Part shown: in pieces, positions 25,338 to 34,884 of the stretch
Layout: each line of letters starts with the position of its first letter
How positions within the stretch are numbered: position 1 is the stretch's first letter
Assembly: GCA_945868575.1 (NCBI GenBank)
Contig: CAMBMH010000010.1
Coordinates: 1 to 50,443 of the forward strand
Source of the DNA: Singulisphaera sp. GP187
Lineage (GTDB): Bacteria > Planctomycetota > Planctomycetia > Gemmatales > Gemmataceae
Direction: 5' to 3'
Length of the DNA stretch: 50,443 nt
Position numbers and translations under genes: made by a program
The notes under the pieces: model-generated
What the model was told of the DNA's origin: nothing
What the model saw: the letters and a program-made list of their open reading frames with translations, nothing else
Database searches by the model: none

Positions 25338-26888
25338 TTATTTTTTCGGTTTGGTGAACATTTCCCGGTAAGGGGCGAAGGATTTTTCCTGGGCCGAGGT
25401 GCCCGCGTCGTGGAAGACCTGCCAAATGAGCTTTTTCTGGTCGGGGGAGCAGATCTGTCCCGGTTTATTGGTCCATAGACCTAGGTTGAGCCCCCCTTCG
25501 ATCGCATGATCAACATGGCGGTGAAGGATGAAGGCGTCGACTTTCGGAGTCATCTGGATCTTTTCAAATGCAAAGACATATCCAGCCGCTTGTTGTTTTT
25601 GCCCCTCGGGTCCTGCCGGACTATGGAAACCCTGTTCCGAAAGGATGAGCCTTCGGGACATACCCTGGAATTGGGCTTCGGGCCGATCCATCCAGAGAGA
25701 AAGTTGGTCCAGGTTTTTGAAAGTCATTTTCGGAGAGTCAGGATTGGGCAAAGCCATTATGTCAAGCCAGGTTCTCGGTTCGAAAAGATTTTCCGGATAG
25801 GGGTGGTGAGCCAGGTTCCATCCGAAATCGCCATGGGTTCTTGAGAGTTCAAGTAAACGGGTAAGAAACAGTTTTCCAGGGAGCGACTGCTTGGGGTCGG
25901 GGCTGGGCTTCATGGTCCAATGGTGTTCAAGGCTGACATAGATCCGCCCCGGGGCACCACTACGCATGAGCGCGCCATGAGCCAGGCGCAATGCCCGGTG
26001 ATAATCCCCAACAACTTCAACCGGCGTGGCGGGCCCCCTGTTGTACCATTCGTGATGGGCGTTGATTTCGTTCCCCACGATCCATCCCGCGACTCGCCCC
26101 TGTTTCCCCTTGGGATCGGCCGTCCGTTTTGCCATGCAGGAGACGACCCAATCGAAGACGCGAACTCCCTCGGGAGTGGCCGTATTAAATGCTCCCAGGT
26201 GATTGGGGGCATTGGACAACATTTTGGGGTGTAAAAGAAGTCGATCAATTTCCGGGTTGCCACTGCGGTAAGCGAGAAGAATCAGATATACGCGAATGCC
26301 TTTGTCTGTGTAGTTTTTTATGGGCATCCCCTCCATTACCTCGGAGCGGAATCCGATGGTTTTCTCCTGAAGGGTGAGCGTTTCATCACCTGGCTGAGCT
26401 GGAACGCGAATGAGTTGCGCCAGGTTCACATTGAGCGCGGCATGATGGATCCCAAGCGTCAGGGCATCATCGAGCATCTGGACCTGGAGTCCCTTGATGC
26501 CAAGGTTGGTGGGGAGGGCCTTATCCGGATCAGCCGAAGTGTCCCATTTGGTAACAAATTGTGCAGCCCCGGAGCGTTTGCCGGTTTGGTCCACCAGAAA
26601 AAAACCGTTGGTTTCCCGGTTTTTCGCACCAAGCCGAAGTGTATTGTCGACTAGGGTTGCCCCTTCAACCCGCTTACCAGCAGCTTTCATCGGATCTTCA
26701 TGGGGCGCGATTTCAAAGAGGTTGGCGGCTGAAACACCGGGATGAAACCGAAAAAGGAGATCCGGGCCGTTTATCTCGATGGAAAACGGGGGAGTGGAGG
26801 CTCCCATTGCGAGGAAACCAAGGAAAATCCACATTGTGCACCAAAAATTGGGGAGTTTAGAGAAAATGGGACGGCAAGCAATCTCCAT
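25338..26888 (-). CDS. DUF5722-like secreted glycoside-hydrolase-like protein
   Basis: About 516 residues. An N-terminal signal sequence is followed by a beta-rich domain (about 35-160) and a TIM-barrel-like domain. The barrel part has GWIVGNEINAHHEW, an Asn-Glu pair (Glu274) as in the acid/base of clan GH-A enzymes, and RLILSEQGFHS (Glu418), a candidate nucleophile. HHPYPENLFEPRTW is typical of DUF5722. This suggests a polysaccharide-active enzyme, though no activity is established for the family as far as I know. The start is uncertain: ATGs at 26888 and 26834 both give a hydrophobic leader and neither has a good ribosome binding site. It is divergent from the DUF1080 gene at 27051. Confidence 0.72.
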   Translation of the reverse strand: MEIACRPIFSKLPNFWCTMWIFLGFLAMGASTPPFSIEINGPDLLFRFHPGVSAANLFEIAPHEDPMKAAGKRVEGATLVDNTLRLGAKNRETNGFFLVDQTGKRSGAAQFVTKWDTSADPDKALPTNLGIKGLQVQMLDDALTLGIHHAALNVNLAQLIRVPAQPGDETLTLQEKTIGFRSEVMEGMPIKNYTDKGIRVYLILLAYRSGNPEIDRLLLHPKMLSNAPNHLGAFNTATPEGVRVFDWVVSCMAKRTADPKGKQGRVAGWIVGNEINAHHEWYNRGPATPVEVVGDYHRALRLAHGALMRSGAPGRIYVSLEHHWTMKPSPDPKQSLPGKLFLTRLLELSRTHGDFGWNLAHHPYPENLFEPRTWLDIMALPNPDSPKMTFKNLDQLSLWMDRPEAQFQGMSRRLILSEQGFHSPAGPEGQKQQAAGYVFAFEKIQMTPKVDAFILHRHVDHAIEGGLNLGLWTNKPGQICSPDQKKLIWQVFHDAGTSAQEKSFAPYREMFTKPKK

Positions 26889-27050
26889 CTTGCTAATGCA
26901 AAAGGGACCAGGTTGACAGCCCCGTGGATGGGAGGTCCACAGTTCAGGGAAGGCATTGATATTTTGCGGAAAAGGTACCCTTCCGGACAATAGAACAACA
27001 ATTGGGATCCTAGCTTTCACTAAGGCATTTTCGCCCCGAGGACACTACCC

Positions 27051-28025
27051 GTGAACACGATTTGCCTTCTGGGCCTTGTACTTTTTTCCCCAACCACGGC
27101 TCCTGGTGGCTGGGAAGACCTTTTGAAGGGTCCACTAGAAACCCGATTTGCGTTTCGGGATGGGGCGGACCCGAAAGATTGGACCCTTAAAGGTGGTGTA
27201 CTCGATTGCAAGCCCGGAAAAGGTTGGATCGGCACAAAAAAAGACTATGGCGATTTTGAGATCGAGCTTGAGTGGAAACTCCCCAAAGGGGGAAACAGTG
27301 GTGTGTTTCTGAGGGTGCCCGAAGGGGACAGCAAGGAATCTCCCAGCAAGCGGGGCTCGGAAATCCAGATCCTTGATGACGAGGATCCCATGCACAAGGG
27401 GAAGCTCAAGGATTGGCAATACAGCGGATCGATCTACAGCGCCGCAGCGGCCAAGCAGGGACTGGTCCGGCATGGGGAGTGGAACACTTTTCTTATCCGG
27501 GCACAGGGGACGACCATCGCCGTGACGGTTAATGGAACACCTGCCGCGATCGTGGATGTCGATCATTCGACGCTCAAGGGGAGGCCTATCTGGGGTGCGC
27601 TGGGCCTTCAAAATCATGGAAGTGGCTGTACCTTTCGCAATGTGCGTATTCGCGAGCTGCAAACAGCCAAATGGTTCGAGGAACTTGCGGGAACCTACAA
27701 GGTTTTGAAAGCCAGGCGCTCGACCAGGGTGATTGATGAAGCGGCGCTGAATAAAATGTCGGTAAAATTCGAACCGGGCAAGCTGATCCTGATCGATGGG
27801 GACCACCAGGAATCGGGACGGATGGAAAAAGAGCCTAATGATCCCCCATCCGTTTGGCGGATCATCTTCAGCTATGGAACCACCACCAAGCGGATTCCGA
27901 TCCGGATTGTAGAGCGGCATGGCGGGATTGAGCTCGGCTGGTCCAAGGACGAAAAGATGCCGCCTCCGGGAGATCTTCCCGAGGGCCCAGGTTGGGCCAG
28001 GCTATGGATCGGCGAGAAGAAGTAG
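27051..28025 (+). CDS. Secreted DUF1080 (3-keto-disaccharide hydrolase-like) protein with extra C-terminal domain
   Basis: A 324-residue protein with a short signal peptide. The DUF1080 domain covers about residues 30-205 (DWTLKGGVLDCKPGKGWIGTKKDYGDFEIELEWKLPKGGNSGVFLR ... IQILDDEDP). The FNGxDxTGW start of the family is altered. A second small region (about 206-324; FEELAGTYKVLKARRSTRVIDEAALNKM ...) looks like the TIGR03067-type planctomycete domain (lipocalin-like). The start is GTG at 27051, with GAGG at 27038-27041. A strong terminator follows at 28064-28099. It stands alone on its strand, divergent from the DUF5722 gene. Confidence 0.85.
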   Translation: MNTICLLGLVLFSPTTAPGGWEDLLKGPLETRFAFRDGADPKDWTLKGGVLDCKPGKGWIGTKKDYGDFEIELEWKLPKGGNSGVFLRVPEGDSKESPSKRGSEIQILDDEDPMHKGKLKDWQYSGSIYSAAAAKQGLVRHGEWNTFLIRAQGTTIAVTVNGTPAAIVDVDHSTLKGRPIWGALGLQNHGSGCTFRNVRIRELQTAKWFEELAGTYKVLKARRSTRVIDEAALNKMSVKFEPGKLILIDGDHQESGRMEKEPNDPPSVWRIIFSYGTTTKRIPIRIVERHGGIELGWSKDEKMPPPGDLPEGPGWARLWIGEKK

Positions 28026-28063
28026 CTCTTCTCTTCAAAACATCTGCCATCGAAAAATGAAAG

Positions 28064-28099
28064 AAGGCGGTTGGAGCGTTTCTGCGCCAACCGCCTTTT
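28064..28099 (+). terminator. Rho-independent terminator after the DUF1080 gene
   Basis: Perfect 11-bp stem AAGGCGGTTGG/CCAACCGCCTT (28064-28074 and 28087-28097) followed by TTTTG TTTTGG. It may also act on the convergent minus-strand gene. Confidence 0.85.
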
Positions 28100-28142
28100 G
28101 TTTTGGTGGATAAGATCGATCAAGACCTCTTTTGAGTCCGCA

Positions 28143-29510
28143 TTAGGCAAGGCCCCAGCCCTTGCGATATTCGCGGCGGATGAAGCGATCCGCTTCGGGG
28201 CAGTTGGTGGCGCGAATGGCTTTGGCGTCCCAGAGGAGTTTTTTCCCGGCGCGGAAAGCGACATTGCCCAGGTGATTGGATTCGGTCAACCAGCCGGAAT
28301 ATTCGAAATTGCATGTTGTCGGAGCGCCCGTGCGGCAGGCCTGGAGCCATTCCTGGTAGTGGCCGATCGAATTGGGAATGAACGGGTCGGGCCGTTTGAA
28401 TCCTTCGAATATCTTTTCCGGCAACAGAACATGCTTGCCATAATCCGAAAGGAGCATTCCCTTGTCTCCGACAAATAGGACGCCACTATCCCATTTGGGG
28501 ATGGTGCCATCGGACCATTGGGGTGGCTTCAATGCTCCCTGATACCAGACCATTTTCACAGCGGGCATTTCGCCTCGGGCGGGGAATTCGTAAGTCGCCT
28601 GCATCGTGGCCGGAGCAATTTCGGGATGCGCCTTGGGGTAGGCGGGGGAACCAATTGCCTCGACCGAGGTGGGAGCCTGGAGCTTGAGCGCCCAGAAGGG
28701 TAGATCGTTCCAGTGACTGCCCAGATCGGACATGGTGCCGTTGCCAAAATCCCACCAACGGTACCATTTTGGCCCGGGAAAATAGACCGGATGGAATGGA
28801 CGGTAGGGCGCGGGTCCAAGCCACAGATCCCAATCCAGCTCGGGCGGAATGGCAGCGGCCTCCTTGGGCCGCTCCGTCACATGGACGATGTCGTTGTTGG
28901 CTTTGGCGTCATCAGCCGATTGAAGTCCCCAGGCCCTCCCTACCCAGACATGTGCTTCGGACACCTTGCCGATAGCGCCGGTCTGAATCAGCTCAACCAC
29001 GCGACGATAGTTGTTTTCGGCGTGGATCTGGATTCCCATCTGGGTCGCAACGCGGGTTTGCGCGGCAGCCTCTCGGATGATGCGGGCCTCCTGGATGTTG
29101 TGGGTCAGGGGCTTTTCACAGTAGACATGCTTGTTAAGCTTGAGCGCGGCAAGCGTTGCGAAAGCGTGGGTGTGTTCGCAAGTGCTTACGACGACAGCAT
29201 CAAAGCGGTTGGCTTTGTCGAAGACTCGGCGAAAATCCTTGTATTGTTCGGCATTGGGATGGGCCATTGCCGAGCGACCCAAGGCGTTCGCGTTAACATC
29301 ACAGACAATCGCAATGTTCTCGGACGAGACACCCTGGAGGTTGCTGCCTCCCCGGCCGCCTGTGCCGATGACGGCTATGTTTAGTTTGTTTTGTGTATCT
29401 CGAGCCCTGAGGAAGTTCGGAGCGGCGAGCACCCCGGGCCCGATGAGTACGCCGGAGCCAAAGGCAGAAACCGATTTCAGGAAACGCCTGCGGGAACTTT
29501 TTGCGGACAT
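28143..29510 (-). CDS. Tat-exported Gfo/Idh/MocA family oxidoreductase
   Basis: A 455-residue NAD(P)-dependent oxidoreductase. A Tat signal RRRFLK (residues 7-12) precedes a hydrophobic stretch. The Rossmann motif is [12 protein letters not shown] (about 44-55), and the substrate-domain start [10 protein letters not shown] (EKP, 132-134) carries the usual catalytic Lys. The ATG at 29510 is used because AGGAGG lies 8 bases upstream (a TTG at 29516 is an alternative). Relatives oxidise sugars to 3-keto forms or act on inositols. It follows the DUF1080 gene at 29607-30356 on the same strand (96 bp), a pairing typical of 3-keto-glycoside degradation. Confidence 0.92.
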   Translation of the reverse strand: MSAKSSRRRFLKSVSAFGSGVLIGPGVLAAPNFLRARDTQNKLNIAVIGTGGRGGSNLQGVSSENIAIVCDVNANALGRSAMAHPNAEQYKDFRRVFDKANRFDAVVVSTCEHTHAFATLAALKLNKHVYCEKPLTHNIQEARIIREAAAQTRVATQMGIQIHAENNYRRVVELIQTGAIGKVSEAHVWVGRAWGLQSADDAKANNDIVHVTERPKEAAAIPPELDWDLWLGPAPYRPFHPVYFPGPKWYRWWDFGNGTMSDLGSHWNDLPFWALKLQAPTSVEAIGSPAYPKAHPEIAPATMQATYEFPARGEMPAVKMVWYQGALKPPQWSDGTIPKWDSGVLFVGDKGMLLSDYGKHVLLPEKIFEGFKRPDPFIPNSIGHYQEWLQACRTGAPTTCNFEYSGWLTESNHLGNVAFRAGKKLLWDAKAIRATNCPEADRFIRREYRKGWGLA

Positions 29511-29606
29511 GGACAAATCCTCCTGTGTGAAGAATCCGACGCCAACCTAAATAGGGATCCCAAAGGATTAGAAACCCCTTGGGAGAATCCCGACCGAACT
29601 GTTTCC

Positions 29607-30356
29607 CTAGGGGAGTTCGCGAATGCGCAGATTTTTGAATTCGACGGGTGAACCTTCGGATTCAAGACAGATGAAGCCACTCTTGGGGTTGCACTTGGTG
29701 CCACCCGACACCATTTCTCCATTCACCCACAGGCGGACTTCGCCATCCACCGCGCGGATGTAATAGTGGTTCCATTCCCCGACACCCTTGCTCAGGTTTT
29801 TGGAGGGGAAGCTGCGGGAGGAGCCGCCTGGGGCCTTGGGCTCGAAAGGAACCATGGTGGATCCGCCAACAGGGAAGACATCGCCGTTGGTGGTGAACCA
29901 GTCGGCTTTCTTGCCTGTGGATTTTTCGAACTGTTCGGTGTAGCCGTGATCGAGGATTTGAACCTCGATACCGACGCTGGGGAGCTGGTTGGGCTTGAGT
30001 CCCTTGAGCCCTTTTTCGGTGGCCCAGATAAAGATGCCGGAGTTGCCTGCGTTTTTCATGTGGCGCCAGGTGGCGACCATTTCAAAATTGGTGAAGGTCT
30101 TGGTGGATTTGGTGACGCCGACTGGTGTCCCCTTGCAGTAGCAGACTCCCTCTTTCCATACCCATGTATCAGAATCGCCGTTTACGGTTTGGAAGTCTTT
30201 TTCCCCCAGTTCGACCCAACCTTTCCCCTCGCCTTTGATCATGGCGACCTTTGGGGGGATTTCCTGAGCGAAAAGGGGTTGGGTTAAGCAAAGGTGGCTA
30301 ATGAAAGTTAGGAAAAAGGCGAAAAGGGGCAGTGGTTGCCACAAAAAGCGCGACAT
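29607..30356 (-). CDS. Secreted DUF1080 (3-keto-disaccharide hydrolase-like) protein
   Basis: A 249-residue protein with a signal peptide (about 1-31, ending QPLFAQ) and one DUF1080 domain (about 50-248): FEMVATWRHMKNAGNSGIFIWATEKG, VEVQILDHGY-like VGIEVQILDHGYTEQ, GEWNHYYIRAVDGEVRLWVNG and FICLESEGSPVEFKNLRIREL at the end. This is the usual single-domain size. It is directly upstream of the Gfo/Idh/MocA gene on the same strand, and together they form a plausible two-gene unit that would oxidise and cleave a glycoside. Its start lies 277 bp from the divergent phosphatase gene. Confidence 0.9.
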   Translation of the reverse strand: MSRFLWQPLPLFAFFLTFISHLCLTQPLFAQEIPPKVAMIKGEGKGWVELGEKDFQTVNGDSDTWVWKEGVCYCKGTPVGVTKSTKTFTNFEMVATWRHMKNAGNSGIFIWATEKGLKGLKPNQLPSVGIEVQILDHGYTEQFEKSTGKKADWFTTNGDVFPVGGSTMVPFEPKAPGGSSRSFPSKNLSKGVGEWNHYYIRAVDGEVRLWVNGEMVSGGTKCNPKSGFICLESEGSPVEFKNLRIRELP

Positions 30357-30632
30357 CTGGGGGACTCCGGGTGCGAAGGCGGGATGGGAGCTAGAGGGAA
30401 AAAGGGAGAGGAGGCGGTTCGGTTGAGGAAACCGGACGACAACATCCTCGATTCGTCCCTATTCGCAAGATTATGGCTTTATGGGGGCGTGTCCAAGAAT
30501 TTGTGGTTTCTCCAAATCCCCAGCTTTCCCCTGCTTGTGGGCCCGGGGCAAATCGGGCTTGCTTTCCCTGGTGCATCCGGGCATATTCGGACCGAATCCG
30601 GGGAGATCCTCCGGACATGGGAAAGCAGGGAT

Positions 30633-31313
30633 ATGACCCCGATCAACCGTCTTCGAATAATCCTGGGCCTGACGCTATTGGTCGCGTTTGGTAGTGGGGT
30701 TTTTGTTTATTACCGCGTCTATTGGTCGTTCAACAAGCGACTGCGGGAAGTAACGGCGGGGAAACTCTACCGTAGCGGCCAGCTCACTGCCGAAGGTTTC
30801 CGCGACGCGATCCGCGAACTGGGGATTAAAAGTGTCGTAAACCTCCAGGATGAGTTTCCCGATCCGGATATTGTTAAATCCTGGCACGATCACTCCACCG
30901 TCAAGGAGATCGCGCTTTGCTCCGAAATGGGAGTCAAATACATCCACCTGATGCCGGATCTGGTTAGCCGCAACGCCAAACCGGGTGAGCGGCCCACCGT
31001 GATCGAGGGGATGCTTGGCGCCTACGATGATCCGACCAATTATCCGATGCTTGTCCACTGCAAAGCCGGACTTCACCGCACCGGCATTCTTGTGGCGATA
31101 TACCGAATGGAATACGAGGGATGGAGCCCGGACCAGGCTTATCGCGAACTCCGCGCACACGGATTTGGCGAAACGGTTTGCAACGAAGCCAACGATTATG
31201 TCCGCGAATATGTCCTTGAATATCAGCCTGGCCTGAGGAAGGGGAAGCTCGCGGCGGGCACACCTTCCAATACAAACAACCCGGCATCCAAACCGGAAAG
31301 GGGTGCTCCATGA
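30633..31313 (+). CDS. Membrane-anchored Cys-phosphatase (tyrosine / dual-specificity type)
   Basis: A 226-residue protein. One N-terminal hydrophobic helix (about 8-28) is followed by a phosphatase domain with the signature VHCKAGLHRTGI: nucleophile Cys143 and Arg149. LYRSGQLTAEGFRDAIRELGIKSVVNLQ is typical of the Siw14/DSP-like bacterial and plant-type group. It may act on phosphotyrosine or on a phosphoinositol-type or lipid substrate; the membrane side of the domain is unclear because both flanks of the helix are positively charged. The ATG at 30633 is chosen over the frame's distant upstream start. It overlaps the LptF/LptG gene by four bases (ATGA). Confidence 0.85.
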   Translation: MTPINRLRIILGLTLLVAFGSGVFVYYRVYWSFNKRLREVTAGKLYRSGQLTAEGFRDAIRELGIKSVVNLQDEFPDPDIVKSWHDHSTVKEIALCSEMGVKYIHLMPDLVSRNAKPGERPTVIEGMLGAYDDPTNYPMLVHCKAGLHRTGILVAIYRMEYEGWSPDQAYRELRAHGFGETVCNEANDYVREYVLEYQPGLRKGKLAAGTPSNTNNPASKPERGAP

Positions 31314-32413
31314 TCACCCTGATTGACCGCCAACTTATCGTCAACTTTTTCCGTGCTTATGCGGTATGCCTAATCAGCATGCTGACACTTTATGTTGTGG
31401 TGGACCTGTTCACCAACCTAGACGACTTCACCGGCAAGGGGCGCGGTTTCAAGCAGGTTCTGACCGATATCGGTACATTCTATGGATACCGGGTCCTGGA
31501 AATCTTTGATCATCTCTGCGAGGCGATCCTCCTTTTGGCGGCGATGTTCACCGTAACCTGGATGCAGCGCTGCAACGAGCAAATCCCACTTTTGGCAGCT
31601 GGTGTTTCGACCGGACGGATTGTGTTACCCGTGATCCTTAGCGCGTGTGTGATGCTGAGCCTATCGATTCTCAATCAGGAGTTCCTGGTCCCCTCCGTGG
31701 CCGACAAACTGATGTGCCAAAAGGAGGATCCACATGGAATCGGCCCGATCCAGGTTCGCGGGACCTACGAACCCAACGGCATCCACATCGAAGGGGAAAA
31801 AGCAAGTCGCTACAAGCGCGAGGTCACCAATCTTCGTGTGACCATTCCCGAGTCCCTTGCCGGAAACCTGATTCATATCACCGCCAAACAGGCAATCTTT
31901 CATCCTGATGCAGAAGGGCGAGGCGGGAGATGGGAACTGCTTCAGACCAACCCTGCGGAAATCGAAGGATTCGATCGGGAGAGCAACTTGCTTGAGCCTG
32001 TCGATGTCGGGCACTATTTCCTTCATGTGCGCGAAATCGGCTTTGCCGCGATCACACAGGATCCCAACTGGTATACATTGGAATCGACCAGCCGGATCTA
32101 CCAGGAACTGCATCGCAATGACGCACCAAGAATGTCCGGTATGGCGGTTTTGTTTCACACACGCCTGACGCGTCCAATACTTGGAATCATTCTGGTGGTA
32201 ATGGGCCTAGGGGTGATTTTGGGTGGCCAGAACCGTAATGTTTTTATTTCCACGGGAATTTGCCTGGGGCTTTGCGGACTTTTCTTTGGAATGATCCAAA
32301 CCTGTCAGATGATGGGCAACAACAACCTTTTGGCCCCGGCACTAGCGGCCTGGCTCCCGATCCTGGTCTTCGGCCCCTTATCCTGGGTTCTCTTTGATGC
32401 CGTACAGACCTGA
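31310..32413 (+). CDS. LptF/LptG family permease
   Basis: A 367-residue inner-membrane protein with the LptF/LptG layout: three N-terminal helices (about 13-120), a periplasmic beta-jellyroll-like region (about 125-270: GTYEPNGIHIEGEKASRYKREV, LRVTIPESLAG, ITAKQAIFHPDAEGRGGRWELL) and three C-terminal helices (about 285-365). The family pairs with LptB to extract lipopolysaccharide from the inner membrane. Only one of the two expected permeases is present here, and LptB is not in the window. ATGA overlap with the phosphatase gene and a 17-bp overlap with the CPBP gene indicate one operon. Confidence 0.88.
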   Translation: MITLIDRQLIVNFFRAYAVCLISMLTLYVVVDLFTNLDDFTGKGRGFKQVLTDIGTFYGYRVLEIFDHLCEAILLLAAMFTVTWMQRCNEQIPLLAAGVSTGRIVLPVILSACVMLSLSILNQEFLVPSVADKLMCQKEDPHGIGPIQVRGTYEPNGIHIEGEKASRYKREVTNLRVTIPESLAGNLIHITAKQAIFHPDAEGRGGRWELLQTNPAEIEGFDRESNLLEPVDVGHYFLHVREIGFAAITQDPNWYTLESTSRIYQELHRNDAPRMSGMAVLFHTRLTRPILGIILVVMGLGVILGGQNRNVFISTGICLGLCGLFFGMIQTCQMMGNNNLLAPALAAWLPILVFGPLSWVLFDAVQT

Positions 32414-33248
32414 TTCGCCGGAGCCTGAAACATCTTCCCATGGATTTTTCGGGGAGCTAAATGTCCTTGTATCCTTGATCTCGGGGAAGGAAAAATCTCC
32501 CATACCGACTCCGCAATCGGTCAGGGAATCCTGGTTTCTCCTATCTCTTGCTGCCGTGATGCTCACGGCGGTTTACTATATTAGCCGATTCAATGGTCTC
32601 AATATCCTTGTCCACCACAGCGCGTGGCTTGGCCTCGACAACCTATCCAAACAGATTCGGGATTTACCTTTTGATGATTATCAACTGGTGAATCTTGTCT
32701 GGTGGGCGGTGTTTACCATCCTGGGTTATCTGGGACTGCCTTTGGTCTGGAGCATTGTCGCCGGACAATCCCTGTTGGACAATCTCGGTTGGCGCTTTGG
32801 CAAAACCAGGCGTCATGTTCCGATTTATGGGGTGATGGCGCTGATCATGGCTTTGGTATTGGCATGGGCGACCAGGCAACCCGAATTTCTTGATCGCTAT
32901 CCGTTTTATCAAATACCTGCCAAGGTTGATTTGTGGCCAAGGTTTTTTCTTTGGGAACTGTTTTACCTGCTCCAATTTATTGCACTTGAGAGCTTTTTTA
33001 GAGGATTTTTGCTCTATCGCCTCGCCAATTCCCTTGGGAGCCTGGCTGTGCCTGTCGCGATGGTTCCCTACTGTATGATCCACTTTGGCAAACCCGCGCC
33101 AGAGGCGTTTGCGTCGATTTTGGCGGGATTGGGGTTGGGACTGATGAGCCTGCAAACAAGATCCATTTGGCCGGGAGCGTTGCTCCATATGTCCGTCGCG
33201 ATCACCATGGATATCGCTTCCCTGATCCATCAGGGGCGCTGGTCGTAG
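32397..33248 (+). CDS. CPBP-like (Rce1/CAAX-type) membrane protein with altered motifs
   Basis: A 283-residue protein with about eight hydrophobic stretches. The signature region ALESFFRGFLLY (about 197-208) and PYCMIHFGKPAPEAFASILAGLGLG plus IWPGALLHMSVAITMD are CPBP-like. The first Glu of the EExxxR motif is Leu197 (only Glu198-x3-Arg202 remains), and the third-motif H264xxx position has Ala instead of Asn/Asp, so standard protease activity is doubtful. It could act as a membrane-protein assembly or immunity factor. The start is ATG 32397, inside the LptF/LptG gene. Confidence 0.78.
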   Translation: MPYRPDSPEPETSSHGFFGELNVLVSLISGKEKSPIPTPQSVRESWFLLSLAAVMLTAVYYISRFNGLNILVHHSAWLGLDNLSKQIRDLPFDDYQLVNLVWWAVFTILGYLGLPLVWSIVAGQSLLDNLGWRFGKTRRHVPIYGVMALIMALVLAWATRQPEFLDRYPFYQIPAKVDLWPRFFLWELFYLLQFIALESFFRGFLLYRLANSLGSLAVPVAMVPYCMIHFGKPAPEAFASILAGLGLGLMSLQTRSIWPGALLHMSVAITMDIASLIHQGRWS

Positions 33249-33354
33249 AATAAAAGTTTGCGGCTTTCGATCCGGTCGGGGGTAGAGACCCGCCCCGCCT
33301 TGCGTCACGGATTGCTTAGCCACCCCTTTTCCTGGACCCACTTTCGGAACCCGA

Positions 33355-34860
33355 ATGATACGAATACTCGGTTCCCAAAAGCGCTTATGCGATGGTCTTA
33401 GCCGCCGCGATCTCCTGCAGATTGGCGCGCTTGGGCCGCTTGGCATTTCCATGGGTTTATGTTCCCATGCAAAAGGCAATATCCCGGATAAACCACGGAC
33501 GGAGGGGCGTGAGGCTGGCTTTGGCCAGGCCAAGCGTTGCATCCTTCTTTTTCTTTGGGGTTCTCCAAGCCAACTGGATACCTTCGACCCCAAGCCCGAT
33601 GCGCCCGCCGAGGTCCGCGGTGATCTGAAATCGATCCCCACCAGAATTCCGGGGTTTCGTCTGGGGGAGATATTACCAAGAACGGCGGGAATCCTTGATC
33701 AGACTTGTGTGCTCCGTTCGCTGGGGCACACCTATCCCGTTCATGGGGTCTCGTTTGCGACGACAGGTGTTCCCACGACCGATATACCGCTTGAAACCAA
33801 ACCACGCGATTCAAGGCAATGGCCTTTTATCGGATCGGTGATTGATCACCTTACCTGGAAGCCTGGGATGAGCGCGGCGGCGGTTCCAACAAACTTCGCG
33901 CTTCCGTTTCCTTTTGGATCCAAACGGGGACCAGCAAGGTCGGGACCATTTGGAGGATTTTTGGGACCTTCCTATGATCCGGTCTGGTCGGAGTTTCGGG
34001 CCGAGGGAATTCACACGATTGAACGGGATGCCGGAACGCCCGGTGTCCCTCCGAAAATGGTCGCGGATCCCTATGCCGGCATCCGGCCCGGGGACCCCTT
34101 TGAAATGGCTCCTCCTCCCGAGGGGATCACCCTCGACCGGATGAACAGGCGGGACAGTCTTGTCCGCGAACTGGATGCCGCACAGGCAACCATCCTAAAA
34201 GCGACGGATGGAGCCTTCGATGGTTTTGACCGGCATCGAGCCATGGCAAGGGCAATATCCCTATCGGGGAAACTTCGAGAGGCACTGAATATCCAGGCGG
34301 AACCGGCCAGACTCCGCGAGCAATACGGTATGAACCTGTTTGGGCAATCTTGCATTGCCGCAAGGCGGGTGATGGAGGCCGGCGGAAAATTCGTCACCGT
34401 CTTTTGGGATGAATATGGTCTTTTCAATACCGGATGGGACACCCATGTACATCACTATCCGAGGCTCAAAAACGAGCTTGGGCCAGGGCTCGACGCGGCG
34501 TTTTCCACGCTGGTCACCGATCTGGCGCAAAGAGGAATGCTCGAGGAGACGGCTGTTGTCGTAATGAGCGAGCACGGCCGGACCCCAAGGCTACAGAATG
34601 TCACCGGTGGGGGACGAGACCATTGGGCGGGGGCATACTCGGCGATTTTTGCTGGGGGCGGATTTGCCACGGGGCGTGTGGTCGGCAAGACCGACCGAAT
34701 TGGCGGAACAGTCGCGGAAACTCCTGTGTCGCCCAAGGATGTTTTGGCGACACTTTATCATTTGTTGGGGATCGATCCGCACACGGAAATCCAGGACAGG
34801 CTTGGGCGACCGCTCCCCGTCGGGGGCATCGGTCGCGTGCGTCCTGAGCTTTTGGCCTGA
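33355..34860 (+). CDS. DUF1501 family protein, Tat-exported
   Basis: A 501-residue protein. A Tat-like SRRDLLQIGALG (residues 16-27) precedes a hydrophobic stretch. The DUF1501 domain is recognised by ILLFLWGSPSQLDTFDPKPDAPAEVRG, TVFWDEYGLFNTGWDTHVHHYP, VVVMSEHGRTPR and a C-terminal RDHWAGAYSAIFAGGG. The fold is alkaline-phosphatase-like, and the family, together with DUF1549/DUF1553 proteins, is abundant in planctomycetes; the function is not established. It usually pairs with DUF1549-type cytochrome-like genes, which are not seen here. It follows the CPBP gene by 106 bp and may have its own promoter. Confidence 0.92.
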   Translation: MIRILGSQKRLCDGLSRRDLLQIGALGPLGISMGLCSHAKGNIPDKPRTEGREAGFGQAKRCILLFLWGSPSQLDTFDPKPDAPAEVRGDLKSIPTRIPGFRLGEILPRTAGILDQTCVLRSLGHTYPVHGVSFATTGVPTTDIPLETKPRDSRQWPFIGSVIDHLTWKPGMSAAAVPTNFALPFPFGSKRGPARSGPFGGFLGPSYDPVWSEFRAEGIHTIERDAGTPGVPPKMVADPYAGIRPGDPFEMAPPPEGITLDRMNRRDSLVRELDAAQATILKATDGAFDGFDRHRAMARAISLSGKLREALNIQAEPARLREQYGMNLFGQSCIAARRVMEAGGKFVTVFWDEYGLFNTGWDTHVHHYPRLKNELGPGLDAAFSTLVTDLAQRGMLEETAVVVMSEHGRTPRLQNVTGGGRDHWAGAYSAIFAGGGFATGRVVGKTDRIGGTVAETPVSPKDVLATLYHLLGIDPHTEIQDRLGRPLPVGGIGRVRPELLA

Positions 34861-34884
34861 GACATTTTGTCAGCCCCCGGCACC

